From: an uncultured Algibacter sp.
GTDB taxonomy: Bacteria; Bacteroidota; Bacteroidia; Flavobacteriales; Flavobacteriaceae
NCBI GenBank assembly: GCA_947499935.1
Contig: CANMQH010000005.1
Span: forward strand, 124,001-188,000
Reading direction: 5' to 3'
DNA length: 64,000 nt
Of the stretch, positions 45,039 to 53,580 are shown one piece after another. The translations under genes were made by a program, and so were the position numbers. The notes beneath the pieces were generated by a model. That model was not told the DNA's origin. It worked only from the letters and a program-made list of their open reading frames with translations, and did no database searches. Numbering within the stretch: the stretch's first letter is position 1; every line of letters starts with the position of its first letter.

Positions 45039-46835
45039 ATGAAACCAAATTTTTTAATAAAACCGTTCTTAATACTTCTTTCTTTTTTATCTATTCAAAG
45101 CTTTTCTCAAAGCACAACTAACGAACAGATTAAGCGTGTAAAACGTGCTATTTTTATTTTTAATATTGCAGAACAAGCAGAGTTTAATGATACCAACTCA
45201 AACGCTGAATTTATTATTGGCATACTTGGTAAAGACCGCACGGTTATAGACCTAAAAAGTTTATCACAAAAAAGACAAATAAAAGGTAAACCCGTTCGAG
45301 TTGTTAATTTTAGTAGTATAAAGGACATTACCGATGTAGATGTTATCTATGCAAATCACAATAAAAACTTTGATGTTACTTACATTTTAAATAAAATATC
45401 TGGGAATAACACATTACTCATCACAGAAGATTACCCCTATAGCTCGTCTATGATAAATATTGTGAACGTAGGTAATGAGTTTCAGTATGAAATTAATGAA
45501 GCTATGATGTTTCGAAATAACATTTCCGCTCCTGTTACTTTGCGTAAAAATGCTATTTCATCTATTGTAAAATGGAAACAGCTTTTCCAAAATTCTGAGA
45601 ATACTTTAAATAAAACAAAAACACAATTATCTAAAACAAAAGATAGCATAAAACTTAAAGATGAAGAAATTCAGTCTCAAAAACAGGCTATTGGCACTAA
45701 AGATTCTCAAATAAAAACACAAACTAAATCTTTAGTAAATCAAAAAAATAAAATTGAAGATCTGATATCGCTTTCAGAGTTTCAAAAGAAAAAATATTCT
45801 GAAAAATTATTAATAGAAAAAGAATTAGATAATCGCATTCTTAAACAAATTGATTCGCTTAATAATCAAGAAGAAATAATAGGAATAAGCGCCTCTAAAA
45901 TTAGGAGGCAAGAAGTCACTTTAACTCAGCAGCAAAAAGAAATTAATGATAAAGAGCTTAAAGTAAGTACTATTAGTGAAAAACTAAATACGCAACGCAC
46001 TATTAATTATTTATTATTTGCTTTAGTTATATTGGCACTTCTTTTTGGAGCCGTACTTTTAAAAAATTATTTCGCTACAAAACGTTTGAATGCTATTTTA
46101 AAACAAAAGAATCATACAATCTATACGCAATCTGCTACTCTCACTTCAAAAAATAAAGAATTAGAAGAATTTGCATATATAACAAGTCATGATTTAAAGG
46201 AACCTTTAGCTACTATTTCTGGGCTTATAGATCTTCTAAAAGATGATTATAAAGACAAACTTGATGCAGATGCTATGATGAGTATGGATTTTATAGATAA
46301 ATCTAGCACGCGTATGCAAACACAAATAGATGATTTACTAGAATACTCCAAACTAGGAAAATCTAGTGAAAGGGTTGATGTTAATTGTAATGATTTGTTG
46401 GATGAAATCACATTAGATATAGGAAATGCCATAACACGCTATAATGCAAAAATAATTTATCATGAACTTCCTGTAGTTACAGCCAGTAAAGTAGAACTTA
46501 GATGCGTATTTCAAAATTTAGTAAATAACGCTATTAAGTTTAAAAAAGCAGGTGTTGACCCAGAAGTAATTATAAAACATAAAGTCATTACACATAAAAC
46601 TTTAAAAAAACCTTTTAGACAATTTGAAGTAACAGATAATGGAATAGGCATTTCGGAAAACCATAAAAATAAGATTTTTTCTATTTTCCAGCGCTTACAT
46701 TCTCGTGAAGAATATGAAGGCTCTGGTATTGGCCTTTCCTTTTGTAAAAAAATAGTAGAATCTATGGGTGGTGAAATTTGGTTTGAATCTCAATTAAATA
46801 AAGGGACTACATTTTATTTTACGGTGCCTATGTAA
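45039..46835 (+). CDS. YfiR-domain sensor histidine kinase
   Basis: 598 residues. Signal sequence (to about 24), a YfiR/DUF4154-like periplasmic domain (about 30-175, with AIFIFNIAEQAEFND and FIIGILGKDR), a long Lys/Gln-rich coiled coil (about 185-320) and one membrane helix (about 322-342) precede the kinase. The kinase has a HisKA box with H384 (SHDLKEPLATISGLIDLL) and an ATPase domain with N box LVNNAIKFK, DNGIGIS and GSGIGLSFCKK. YfiR domains normally occur as separate proteins controlling cyclic-di-GMP enzymes; direct fusion to a kinase is notable. It starts 4 bp after the TonB receptor and its stop is 2 bp from the convergent tex stop. Confidence 0.85.
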   Translation: MKPNFLIKPFLILLSFLSIQSFSQSTTNEQIKRVKRAIFIFNIAEQAEFNDTNSNAEFIIGILGKDRTVIDLKSLSQKRQIKGKPVRVVNFSSIKDITDVDVIYANHNKNFDVTYILNKISGNNTLLITEDYPYSSSMINIVNVGNEFQYEINEAMMFRNNISAPVTLRKNAISSIVKWKQLFQNSENTLNKTKTQLSKTKDSIKLKDEEIQSQKQAIGTKDSQIKTQTKSLVNQKNKIEDLISLSEFQKKKYSEKLLIEKELDNRILKQIDSLNNQEEIIGISASKIRRQEVTLTQQQKEINDKELKVSTISEKLNTQRTINYLLFALVILALLFGAVLLKNYFATKRLNAILKQKNHTIYTQSATLTSKNKELEEFAYITSHDLKEPLATISGLIDLLKDDYKDKLDADAMMSMDFIDKSSTRMQTQIDDLLEYSKLGKSSERVDVNCNDLLDEITLDIGNAITRYNAKIIYHELPVVTASKVELRCVFQNLVNNAIKFKKAGVDPEVIIKHKVITHKTLKKPFRQFEVTDNGIGISENHKNKIFSIFQRLHSREEYEGSGIGLSFCKKIVESMGGEIWFESQLNKGTTFYFTVPM

Positions 46836-46837
46836 TT

Positions 46838-48955
46838 TTACTTATGTAATTTTAATTGAATACGCTTTCGCGAAATATCTACCTCCAAAACCTTGACTAT
46901 AATTTGCTGATGTAAACTCACATGTTCATTAACATCTTTCACAAAACTATCGGATAGATTAGATACATGAATTAAACCACTTTCTTTGATGCCAACATTT
47001 ACAAAACAGCCAAAATTGGTAATATTATTTACTATGCCTGGTAATAATTGACCTTCACGTAAATCGTTTATTGTTTTTATATTTTGATTAAATGTAAATA
47101 CTTTGGCTTGTTCTCTAATATCTAACCCAGGTTTTTCCAGTTCTTTTACAATATCTTCTAATGTAAGTAACCCTACGGATGCTGTACAATATTGCTTTAG
47201 GTCTAGTTTTTTTAAACGTTCAGGATTACCAATAATGTCCCCTATAGAATTCCCTAAATCTTTTGCCATTTTAGTAACAATAGAGTAGCTTTCTGGGTGA
47301 ACAGCAGAGTCATCCAAAGGGTTTTTTGCTGCTTTGATTCTTAAAAATGCTGCGCCTTGCTCAAAAGCCTTTCCGCCCAACCGTGGTACCTTTTTAATAT
47401 CTTGTCTAGATTTAAAAACACCGTTTTCATTTCTATAATTAAAAATATTTTCCGCCAATTTTGGACCAATCCCCGAAACATAACTGAGTAATGATTTACT
47501 GGCCGTATTAATATTAACACCAACTGCATTTACACAATTTTCTACTACGGTATCTAATTGCTTTTGAAGTTTATTTTGGTCTACATCATGTTGATATTGT
47601 CCTACGCCTATAGATTTAGCATCAATTTTAACCAATTCGGCTAATGGATCCTGTAAACGTCTACCAATAGATACCGAACCACGTACTGTTACATCGTAAT
47701 TAGGAAACTCTTCTCTAGCTATTTTAGATGCCGAATAAATACTGGCTCCTGCCTCACTTACCACAAAAACTTGTACATCGTTTTTAAAGTGTACTTTACG
47801 AATTAAAGCTTCAGTCTCTCTAGAGGCTGTACCATTGCCAATGGCAATGGCTTCAATTTTATAAGCATCTGCTAGCGAGCTTATTTTTTTCATAGCGCCA
47901 ACACTATCACTTTTTGGCGGATGCGGATATATAGTTTCGTTATATTTTAATTGTCCTTGTGCATCTAAACACACCACTTTACAGCCTGATCTAAATCCTG
48001 GATCTATAGCCAAAATTCGTTTTTCACCTAGTGGAGAACCTAATAATAATTGTTTTAAATTTTTAGCAAATACCGTTATGGCAGACTCATCGGCTTTGTC
48101 TTTGGCTATTTGTAAAGTCTCATTACTTAACGATGGTAATAATAATCGTTTGTAGGCATCTTTACTTGCTATTTCAATCTGCTCTGCACAAGCATTATTA
48201 CTTTTTATAATACGTCTTTCAATATTATCTAAAGCACGGTCATTATCAATTTCAATTTTAACACGAATATATCCTTCTTTTTCAGCTCTTAAAATAGCCA
48301 ATAAACGGTGTGAAGGTATTCTGCTTAAGTTTTCTTCCCAATCAAAATAATCTCTAAACTTTTGTGCGTTTTCATCATCTACCTTGGTTTTAACCACTTT
48401 TGTAGAAATCATTGCAAAACGCTCTAATTGACGTCTTATATTATTTCTAATATCGGTACGTTCGTTAATCCACTCTGCAATAATATGGCGAGCACCTTCT
48501 AAAGCTTCTTCAACCGAATTTATATCGCCTTTTACGTATTTAAACGCTATAGATCCTATATCGTTTGTATTTTGGCTCATAATAATTTTAGCTAGAGACT
48601 CTAAACCGCTTTGTCTGGCTTTTTCAGCTTTTGTTTTACGGCTTTTCTTGTATGGTAAGTATATATCTTCTAGCGTAATTAAATCTTGAGTTTCGCTAAT
48701 TTGTTGTTTTAATTCTGTAGTTAAAACGCCTTGCTCTTCTAAAGCTTTTAAAATGGCTTTTTTTCGTTTTTCTAAGGCTTCAAATTGTTCTTTATATTTA
48801 ACGATGTCACCTATTTGGACTTCATCTAAATTCCCTGTGCGTTCTTTACGATAACGTGATATAAAAGGTATGGTACAATCTTGATTAAGTAATTCGATAG
48901 TATTTTTTACAGATTGTAATGGCAATTTGGTTTTGGAAACTACGTAATTTATCAT
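46838..48955 (-). CDS. tex: Tex-family RNA-binding transcription accessory protein
   Basis: 705 residues. A helical N-terminal region, the YqgF/RNase H-like domain (LAIDPGFRSGCKVVCLDAQG, IAIGNGTASRETE), helix-hairpin-helix motifs (LLSYVSGIGPKLAENIFNYR) and a C-terminal S1 domain (LPGIVNNITNFGCFVNVG) appear in the standard order. Tex binds nucleic acid and influences transcription and rRNA-related processes. It stands alone and faces the kinase gene tail to tail. Confidence 0.95.
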   Translation of the reverse strand: MINYVVSKTKLPLQSVKNTIELLNQDCTIPFISRYRKERTGNLDEVQIGDIVKYKEQFEALEKRKKAILKALEEQGVLTTELKQQISETQDLITLEDIYLPYKKSRKTKAEKARQSGLESLAKIIMSQNTNDIGSIAFKYVKGDINSVEEALEGARHIIAEWINERTDIRNNIRRQLERFAMISTKVVKTKVDDENAQKFRDYFDWEENLSRIPSHRLLAILRAEKEGYIRVKIEIDNDRALDNIERRIIKSNNACAEQIEIASKDAYKRLLLPSLSNETLQIAKDKADESAITVFAKNLKQLLLGSPLGEKRILAIDPGFRSGCKVVCLDAQGQLKYNETIYPHPPKSDSVGAMKKISSLADAYKIEAIAIGNGTASRETEALIRKVHFKNDVQVFVVSEAGASIYSASKIAREEFPNYDVTVRGSVSIGRRLQDPLAELVKIDAKSIGVGQYQHDVDQNKLQKQLDTVVENCVNAVGVNINTASKSLLSYVSGIGPKLAENIFNYRNENGVFKSRQDIKKVPRLGGKAFEQGAAFLRIKAAKNPLDDSAVHPESYSIVTKMAKDLGNSIGDIIGNPERLKKLDLKQYCTASVGLLTLEDIVKELEKPGLDIREQAKVFTFNQNIKTINDLREGQLLPGIVNNITNFGCFVNVGIKESGLIHVSNLSDSFVKDVNEHVSLHQQIIVKVLEVDISRKRIQLKLHK

Positions 48956-49015
48956 GTTGCGAATTTAAAAAGACCTAACTGTTTTTAAAAATGTATTATC
49001 TAGTATTAATTGAAA

Positions 49016-49048
49016 AGACCTGTCAGGTTTTAAAAACCTGACAGGTCT
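49016..49048. repeat. Palindromic element, probable terminator of the small Cys-rich gene
   Basis: 15-bp perfect stem AGACCTGTCAGGTTT (49016-49030) with 49034-49048. The minus strand continues into TTTTCAATT. I recall GACCTGTCAGGT palindromes as a high-copy intergenic sequence in Flavobacteriaceae. A decayed relative reads AGACCTAACTGTTTTTAAAA at 48971-48990, about 45 bp away. Confidence 0.75.
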
Positions 49049-49115
49049 AATTTATATTGATTTAAGCCTGTTATTGATTAAAAGCTGAAAACAAATTCAA
49101 CTTAACCCTAGTAAA

Positions 49116-49277
49116 TTATGCCACATTCTTGATTAAATCAAAACAAGGACATTTTTTACAACGCTTTTTCTCGCTTTTTTTAAATTTTTTACAGCAACTG
49201 CTTTTTACTTTCTTAGGGTTATCAATACCTAATTCACGTAATTTTTTAATTGCTTTTTTTTCTTTCTTTTTCCCCAA
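49116..49277 (-). CDS. Small Lys/Cys-rich protein
   Basis: A 53-residue ORF. The only start available is a TTG at 49277, as an in-frame TGA lies just upstream and no ATG occurs. The sequence is very basic, with a Cys-Cys pair (KSSCCKKFKK) and a CKKCPCF cluster, five Cys in all, ending FDLIKNVA. The spacing suggests binding of a metal or Fe-S cluster. I recall similar short proteins in other Flavobacteriaceae. The palindromic terminator at 49016 follows. It lies just downstream of ferritin on the same strand, so an iron link is possible but unproved. Confidence 0.65.
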   Translation of the reverse strand: MGKKKEKKAIKKLRELGIDNPKKVKSSCCKKFKKSEKKRCKKCPCFDLIKNVA

Positions 49278-49354
49278 AACAGAATATACTATTCATTATT
49301 GATGAGCAAAAATAAGTTATTTTTATTAAATCTAAATAAGCTTTAATGTTAAAA

Positions 49355-49873
49355 TTATTCAGGTGTATTTGTAGCTGCTGTTGTTACAGTTAAATTTTCA
49401 ATATCTCTATCGAATAAATATAACCCGCCTTTATCGTCGCCTATCATGTTTACTTTATCAAGAATAGTACGTGCTACGGCTTCTTCTTCTATTTGTTCAG
49501 CAACATACCATTGCAAAAAGTTATGTGTTGCATAATCTTTTTCTTGTAAGCTAATATGAACCAATTCATTAATACTTTGTGATACAAAAACCTCATGATC
49601 AAATAATTTTTCAAACATCGCTTTAAATGAATTGAAAGTTACATTGGGTGCTTTTAATTCCGAAATTTTAGCATGCCCTCCACGTTCATTTACAAATTTT
49701 ACTAATTTTAGCATGTGCTCGCGCTCTTCATCAGATTGTGCATACATAAAATTAGAGACACCTTCTAAACCTTTAACTTCTGCCCAACAAGCCATCGCTA
49801 AATATATCTGAGAAGATTCAGCTTCAATTTTTATTTGATTATTTAATGCTTCTTCTATAGTTTTTGATAACAT
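49355..49873 (-). CDS. ftnA: Bacterial ferritin (FtnA type)
   Basis: 172 residues. The ferroxidase residues line up with E. coli FtnA: E17, E50 and H53 (SDEEREHM), a Glu in SQSINELVHISL, and the Gln-Glu pair in WYVAEQIEEE. A four-helix bundle assembles into a 24-subunit cage that oxidises and stores iron in the cytosol. Transcribed alone, or with the small Cys-rich gene that follows. It complements the iron import genes at 16312-18800. Confidence 0.95.
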   Translation of the reverse strand: MLSKTIEEALNNQIKIEAESSQIYLAMACWAEVKGLEGVSNFMYAQSDEEREHMLKLVKFVNERGGHAKISELKAPNVTFNSFKAMFEKLFDHEVFVSQSINELVHISLQEKDYATHNFLQWYVAEQIEEEAVARTILDKVNMIGDDKGGLYLFDRDIENLTVTTAATNTPE

Positions 49874-49941
49874 AATACTTCTTTTTATGTAAAATTACAG
49901 TTTTATTAAATATTTTGCTAGATATTACATTTTTTTTAAAT

Positions 49942-49972
49942 AAAAAAGGCTACCCATTTCTGGATAACCTTT
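49942..49972 (-). terminator. Strand-specific terminator of the cupredoxin-like gene
   Basis: On the minus-strand RNA, 49962-49972 pairs with 49945-49955 over 11 positions, two of them G-U, with a 6-nt loop and then a U run. Read on the plus strand the same two positions are C-A mismatches, so it works in one direction. Confidence 0.7.
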
Positions 49973-49997
49973 ATTACTATTAATCAAACTATAAAAC

Positions 49998-50372
49998 CTA
50001 CTCAACGATTAATGTATATTGAGGTGTTTTATTTAAAGGGCAAAAGTAAACATACCTCCCTTTAGATAACTTAGTCGTTTGAGAGTTTTCAACCTTACCA
50101 TCTTTAACTGTAGATGTTACATATGCAGTTTTTATGTGATTTTCTGGTTTACTAGCATCTTTTCCTTTTGGTACTAAAACAAAACCAACATCTGTACCTA
50201 CATGGTTATTTGAAATAGCAAAAACATAAGACCCTTCGCTAACGGTTAATCCTTTTTGCACAAACTCACCAGTTATTTGTTCTAATGATATGGTTTTTAC
50301 CATGTCGTCTTGCGCGTTAGAATTGAATGTAAATGTTAATGCGATTACTAAAATTAAAATTACTTTTTTCAT
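49998..50372 (-). CDS. Small exported cupredoxin-like protein
   Basis: 124 residues with a signal peptide (LILVIALTFTFNSNAQ). The mature part reads like a one-domain cupredoxin: EGSYVFAISNNHVGTDVGFVL near the middle and GRYVYFCPLNKTPQYTLIVE at the end. A possible copper His (NNHV) and Cys (YFCPL) are present. The second His and the Met expected after the Cys are missing, so it may not be a normal type 1 copper protein. Its own terminator follows. Confidence 0.6.
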   Translation of the reverse strand: MKKVILILVIALTFTFNSNAQDDMVKTISLEQITGEFVQKGLTVSEGSYVFAISNNHVGTDVGFVLVPKGKDASKPENHIKTAYVTSTVKDGKVENSQTTKLSKGRYVYFCPLNKTPQYTLIVE

Positions 50373-50425
50373 TATTTGTATTATTATATTTTAAGACTTA
50401 TAGTCTTTATTTTTATGCCCTCCCA

Positions 50426-50471
50426 AGCGCAGTTGAGAAGTTATTTTGTTATTTAAAGTCTCGACTGCACT
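50426..50471. repeat. Inverted repeat of the AGCGCAGT(T/C)GAGA type
   Basis: AGCGCAGTTGAGA (50426-50438) and TCTCGACTGCACT (50459-50471) are inverted with two mismatches around a 20-nt spacer. I recall TCTCGACTGCGCT-type arms as an abundant intergenic repeat in Bacteroidota. It lies just after the AhpD-like stop and may help end that transcript. Confidence 0.55.
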
Positions 50472-50505
50472 CAAGACTTTATGTTTTAAATTATATTACG
50501 ACTTC

Positions 50506-51039
50506 CTATAAAGGCTGAGCTACTGGAAAATCTACAGGTACTTGAGTTGTACTATGTACATAATTAGAAATAGTTTTATCTCCAACTAAAGAAATAGTAT
50601 CAATTAAATTAGCTTTAGTATAACCAGAATTAAGATAGTTTTCTAAAACACTGGCATCTGTATTTCCTCTGTTTTCTGTTATGTTTTTTGCTAGTTTAGC
50701 CAATGCATCTAATTTATTATCAAATGATGCTTTACCTGCTCTTAACTCTAAAATTTGAGCGTCTGTAAAACCATTCATTTTACCAATAGCTGTATGTGCC
50801 GACAAACAATAAACACAATTATTTACTTGACTTACTGCTAGGTTTACCACTTCTTTTTCTTTAGCTGATAACGATGTTTTTGCGTTAGCAAAATTTAAGT
50901 AATTTTCTAAAGCCGTATCACTATGTGCATACGTTGCATATAAATTTGGGACAAACCCTAATGCTTTGTTTAAATTATCGAAAATAGCTTGATTATTTTC
51001 GCTTACTTCTTCTCTTTTTGGAACATTAAATGTGCTCAT
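50506..51039 (-). CDS. AhpD-like / carboxymuconolactone decarboxylase-family protein
   Basis: 177 residues, all helical. The redox motif is CVYCLSAHTAIGK (Cys-X2-Cys then His, the AhpD arrangement), after SAKEKEVVNLAVSQVN. Such proteins act as alkylhydroperoxidase-type peroxidases with a disulfide relay. A CATCTTTG -7-like box on the minus strand (51084-51091) lies upstream. It is downstream of an AraC regulator and a small ORF on the same strand, and could belong to that regulator's target set. Confidence 0.88.
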   Translation of the reverse strand: MSTFNVPKREEVSENNQAIFDNLNKALGFVPNLYATYAHSDTALENYLNFANAKTSLSAKEKEVVNLAVSQVNNCVYCLSAHTAIGKMNGFTDAQILELRAGKASFDNKLDALAKLAKNITENRGNTDASVLENYLNSGYTKANLIDTISLVGDKTISNYVHSTTQVPVDFPVAQPL

Positions 51040-51166
51040 AATTTTATTTTTAATTATTGTTTATTTGTTTATTTTTCTTGATACAAAGATGCAACCGTTT
51101 TTAAAGCTAAACCATGTTGGTTATTCCCGATAACTTGTCAATTTTTCCCTTTCGCTTTTAACAGAT

Positions 51167-51325
51167 TTAATTAAGGGAAATAAATGGTTTTTCTGCATCG
51201 CAATAATAATCTGCCATGTGATTTTGCTCGCAATGTGTTTTAGGACTAATTGTTCTCACCACTCTTGTTCTGGTTCTTGAAAATATTTCAATTAAATTGA
51301 AAATAGATATATGTTTTAAATTCAT
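51167..51325 (-). CDS. Possible small protein of 52 residues
   Basis: An ATG-initiated ORF in the 377-bp space between the AraC and AhpD-like genes. It begins MNLKHISIFNLIEIFSRTRT, contains KTHCEQNHMADYYCDAEK with two Cys and two His, and ends FISLN. A CATCTTTG box (51352-51359) sits at promoter distance upstream. I do not recognise the family, and chance cannot be excluded for an ORF this short. Confidence 0.4.
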   Translation of the reverse strand: MNLKHISIFNLIEIFSRTRTRVVRTISPKTHCEQNHMADYYCDAEKPFISLN

Positions 51326-51351
51326 AACTTTATTGTTTTAATTATACAATG

Positions 51352-51359
51352 CAAAGATG
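51352..51359 (-). promoter_or_regulatory. -7-like box before the 52-residue ORF
   Basis: CATCTTTG on the minus strand, one base away from TANNTTTG, 27 bp before the ATG at 51325. The same octamer stands before the AhpD-like gene at 51084-51091. Confidence 0.35.
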
Positions 51360-51416
51360 TGATACAAAAGGGTCTAATACTATGGCAAGAACGCCCTAAA
51401 GATTGTCTATTTTTCC

Positions 51417-52259
51417 CTAAACAGCTTTTTGAAGTTGTTTTCTGAAGTCTGAGGGAGATAATTGGGTATATTTTTTAAATAGTCTACTTAAATGAGATGC
51501 ATCATCAAAACCAATTTCAAAAGCTATTTCTTTTGCTGTTTTATCGGTATAGATTAATAATCGTTTTGCTTCTAGAACAATACGCTCATGAATAATTTGC
51601 AACGGACTAGTATTAAGCTTAGCAAAATTATTAGATAATGTTTTTGGTGATTTAAATAATTTATCTGCATAAAACGAAACACTATGCTCTGTTTTAAAGT
51701 GGGTTTCTACAAGCAGATTAAAATCTCTTAACAAATCTATTTTATTTGTTTTTGTAGATTCAATAAACCCTTCTTTAGATTTTAGAAGACGTGTACTAAT
51801 TATAATAAAACGCGCTGTAAGCATACGCAGCATTTCTGCTTGAATGGTATCTTTAGTTTCTAACTCATCTATAAAAACTTCATGGAGCGTTTTGTATTTA
51901 CGTTGTTCGTGTACATTTAAATCTAAAATAGGCACATGTATATTACCAAAAAACAATAAACCTACACAGCTAACTTCTTGATCATGATCTTTCATACAAT
52001 AAAATTCTCTGTTAAATTGATAAACTACTAAATCTTGACCTTCAATAAACTGAAAATATTGCGCAACAGTTAGAGTCAATATACTATTAGGTTGTATAGT
52101 ATACGGAATACTATCTACAATAATTTCTGCTTTAGAATTAGAGGTTCTAATAAAGGTATATAAATCGGGTTGCTTAGGTGCTTTATAGGGTTGTAAGAGT
52201 TCTTCATCACCTATTTTAAGAATGGCATTTGTGGAGAATTCTGTAAATGTTTTTATCAT
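51417..52259 (-). CDS. AraC-family transcriptional regulator
   Basis: 280 residues. The N-terminal half is a cupin-like sensing domain. The C-terminal about 100 residues form the two helix-turn-helix units: VSFYADKLFKSPKTLSNNF and, in the second, TAKEIAFEIGFDDASHLSRL followed by FKKYTQLSPSDFRKQL. The inducer is unknown. Genes on the same strand just downstream (small ORF, AhpD-like protein) are candidate targets. Confidence 0.92.
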   Translation of the reverse strand: MIKTFTEFSTNAILKIGDEELLQPYKAPKQPDLYTFIRTSNSKAEIIVDSIPYTIQPNSILTLTVAQYFQFIEGQDLVVYQFNREFYCMKDHDQEVSCVGLLFFGNIHVPILDLNVHEQRKYKTLHEVFIDELETKDTIQAEMLRMLTARFIIISTRLLKSKEGFIESTKTNKIDLLRDFNLLVETHFKTEHSVSFYADKLFKSPKTLSNNFAKLNTSPLQIIHERIVLEAKRLLIYTDKTAKEIAFEIGFDDASHLSRLFKKYTQLSPSDFRKQLQKAV

Positions 52260-52311
52260 ACTGTTTTAAGTCTTTTTTTGTGTTATAACATTACAAAAAC
52301 TTGAATAAAGA

Positions 52312-52340
52312 AAAGGCCTAACTAACTTAGCTAGGCCTTT
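52312..52340 (-). terminator. Terminator of the lipocalin-OmpA operon
   Basis: 9-bp perfect stem AAAGGCCTA (52312-52320) with 52332-52340. On the minus strand it is followed by TTTTCTTTATT. Confidence 0.75.
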
Positions 52341-52405
52341 AAAAGGTTCTCAACAAATTTATTGAGATATGTTTATATATTGTTGAATACCTATATCACT
52401 TGGGT

Positions 52406-53104
52406 TTAGTTACCCGCTTCGGTTTTAGCTTCTTCAATCATTTTTTCATTAGGTACAATGGCTACATTTACACGTCTATTTTTTGCTCTACCATTGGCTG
52501 TCGAATTATCATTAACAGGTTGGCTTTCTCCAAACCATTTTGTTGTAAAACGCCCTGCACTTAAACCTTTACCTTGTAAATAATTGGTTACGGCATTAGC
52601 CCTGTTTTTTGAAAGAATCATATTATTATTATCATTACCAACACTATCGGTATGGCCAACAACCAAAATATTAGTATCTGGATATTCCTTAAAAACATTA
52701 GCTAATTTATTTAATATGTCTTTAGAATCTGGTGTAACACTATATTTACCAGTATCAAAATGCACACCACTATTTTCATCAAAAGTTAATACAATACCAT
52801 TGTCTACACGTTCTACTTTAGCGCCTGGTATTTCTTCTTCAATTTTTTGAGCTTGCTTATCCATCTTATTTCCAATAAGTACACCTGCTCCACCTCCTAT
52901 TACACCACCAATAACAGCTCCTAACTCTCCGTTTCCGCCTTTACCAACATTGTTACCTATTATAGCGCCTAATATAGCACCACCAGCTGCTCCAATAACA
53001 CCTCCTTTTTGTTTATTATTAGCGTTTTGTACTGGTTTACAGCTATGTAAACCCATAGTAAATACTAATAATAAAATACCTGTTCTTTTCATTATAGTTT
53101 TCAT
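52406..53104 (-). CDS. OmpA-family lipoprotein with glycine-zipper segment
   Basis: 232 residues. A lipoprotein signal with lipobox GLHSC is followed by a glycine zipper (GGVIGAAGGAILGAIIG and GAVIGGVIGGGAGVLIG, about 34-80) that can insert in a membrane. The OmpA peptidoglycan-binding domain has VVGHTDSVGNDNNNMILSKN and NRRVNVAI. It anchors the outer membrane to peptidoglycan. It follows the lipocalin gene by 8 bp and shares its terminator. Confidence 0.92.
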   Translation of the reverse strand: MKTIMKRTGILLLVFTMGLHSCKPVQNANNKQKGGVIGAAGGAILGAIIGNNVGKGGNGELGAVIGGVIGGGAGVLIGNKMDKQAQKIEEEIPGAKVERVDNGIVLTFDENSGVHFDTGKYSVTPDSKDILNKLANVFKEYPDTNILVVGHTDSVGNDNNNMILSKNRANAVTNYLQGKGLSAGRFTTKWFGESQPVNDNSTANGRAKNRRVNVAIVPNEKMIEEAKTEAGN

Positions 53105-53112
53105 AATTTCTA

Positions 53113-53580
53113 TTATTTATTAAAATTCATGGTTATGGTAAAAGGCTTACCATCTAGCGATACAATTTGTTGCCATTGCATATTAGTCTCAGATAAGTCT
53201 GTTAAGCTCAGCCTATAACCTTGGTTAGTTTCTGATTTACCTTTTTCGTTTGTTGGCTTTATAAGAAAATCATAAAGCCCTGTCTCTGGATTAATTTCTT
53301 GAATAGTAAACACAAAATTACGCTCGCCAGTTGCGCAATCTCCACCGTTAATCGTGTACTTACCTGTATTATTATTTGGAACAAATTGCCATGTACTGTT
53401 TTCAAAACAAGCCTTTGAAACATCGTTTAACAAGGTTACATTGTAAGTTCCTGCTTTATCATAAGTTATTGAATTTAAAATCCAATCGCCTTTAATTATC
53501 TTTTTTGAAACTCTAACTGTTTTAGACGTTCCACATGATATTAAGCCTATGACCAAAATTATTAATGCTATTTTTTTCAT
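53113..53580 (-). CDS. Lipocalin-like lipoprotein
   Basis: 155 residues with lipobox GLISC (C16). The mature part starts KKIIKGDWILNSITYD, the GxW-like opening of lipocalin-type barrels, and continues with short strands such as STWQFVPNNNTGKYTING and ending FTITMNF. Lipocalins bind hydrophobic ligands, but none is known here. It forms an operon with the OmpA lipoprotein. Confidence 0.75.
   Translation of the reverse strand: MKKIALIILVIGLISCGTSKTVRVSKKIIKGDWILNSITYDKAGTYNVTLLNDVSKACFENSTWQFVPNNNTGKYTINGGDCATGERNFVFTIQEINPETGLYDFLIKPTNEKGKSETNQGYRLSLTDLSETNMQWQQIVSLDGKPFTITMNFNK

Noticed and set aside
50333..50518. 61-residue plus-strand ORF
   Set aside because: It overlaps the signal-peptide coding end of the cupredoxin-like gene on the other strand and the inverted repeat, with no family features.
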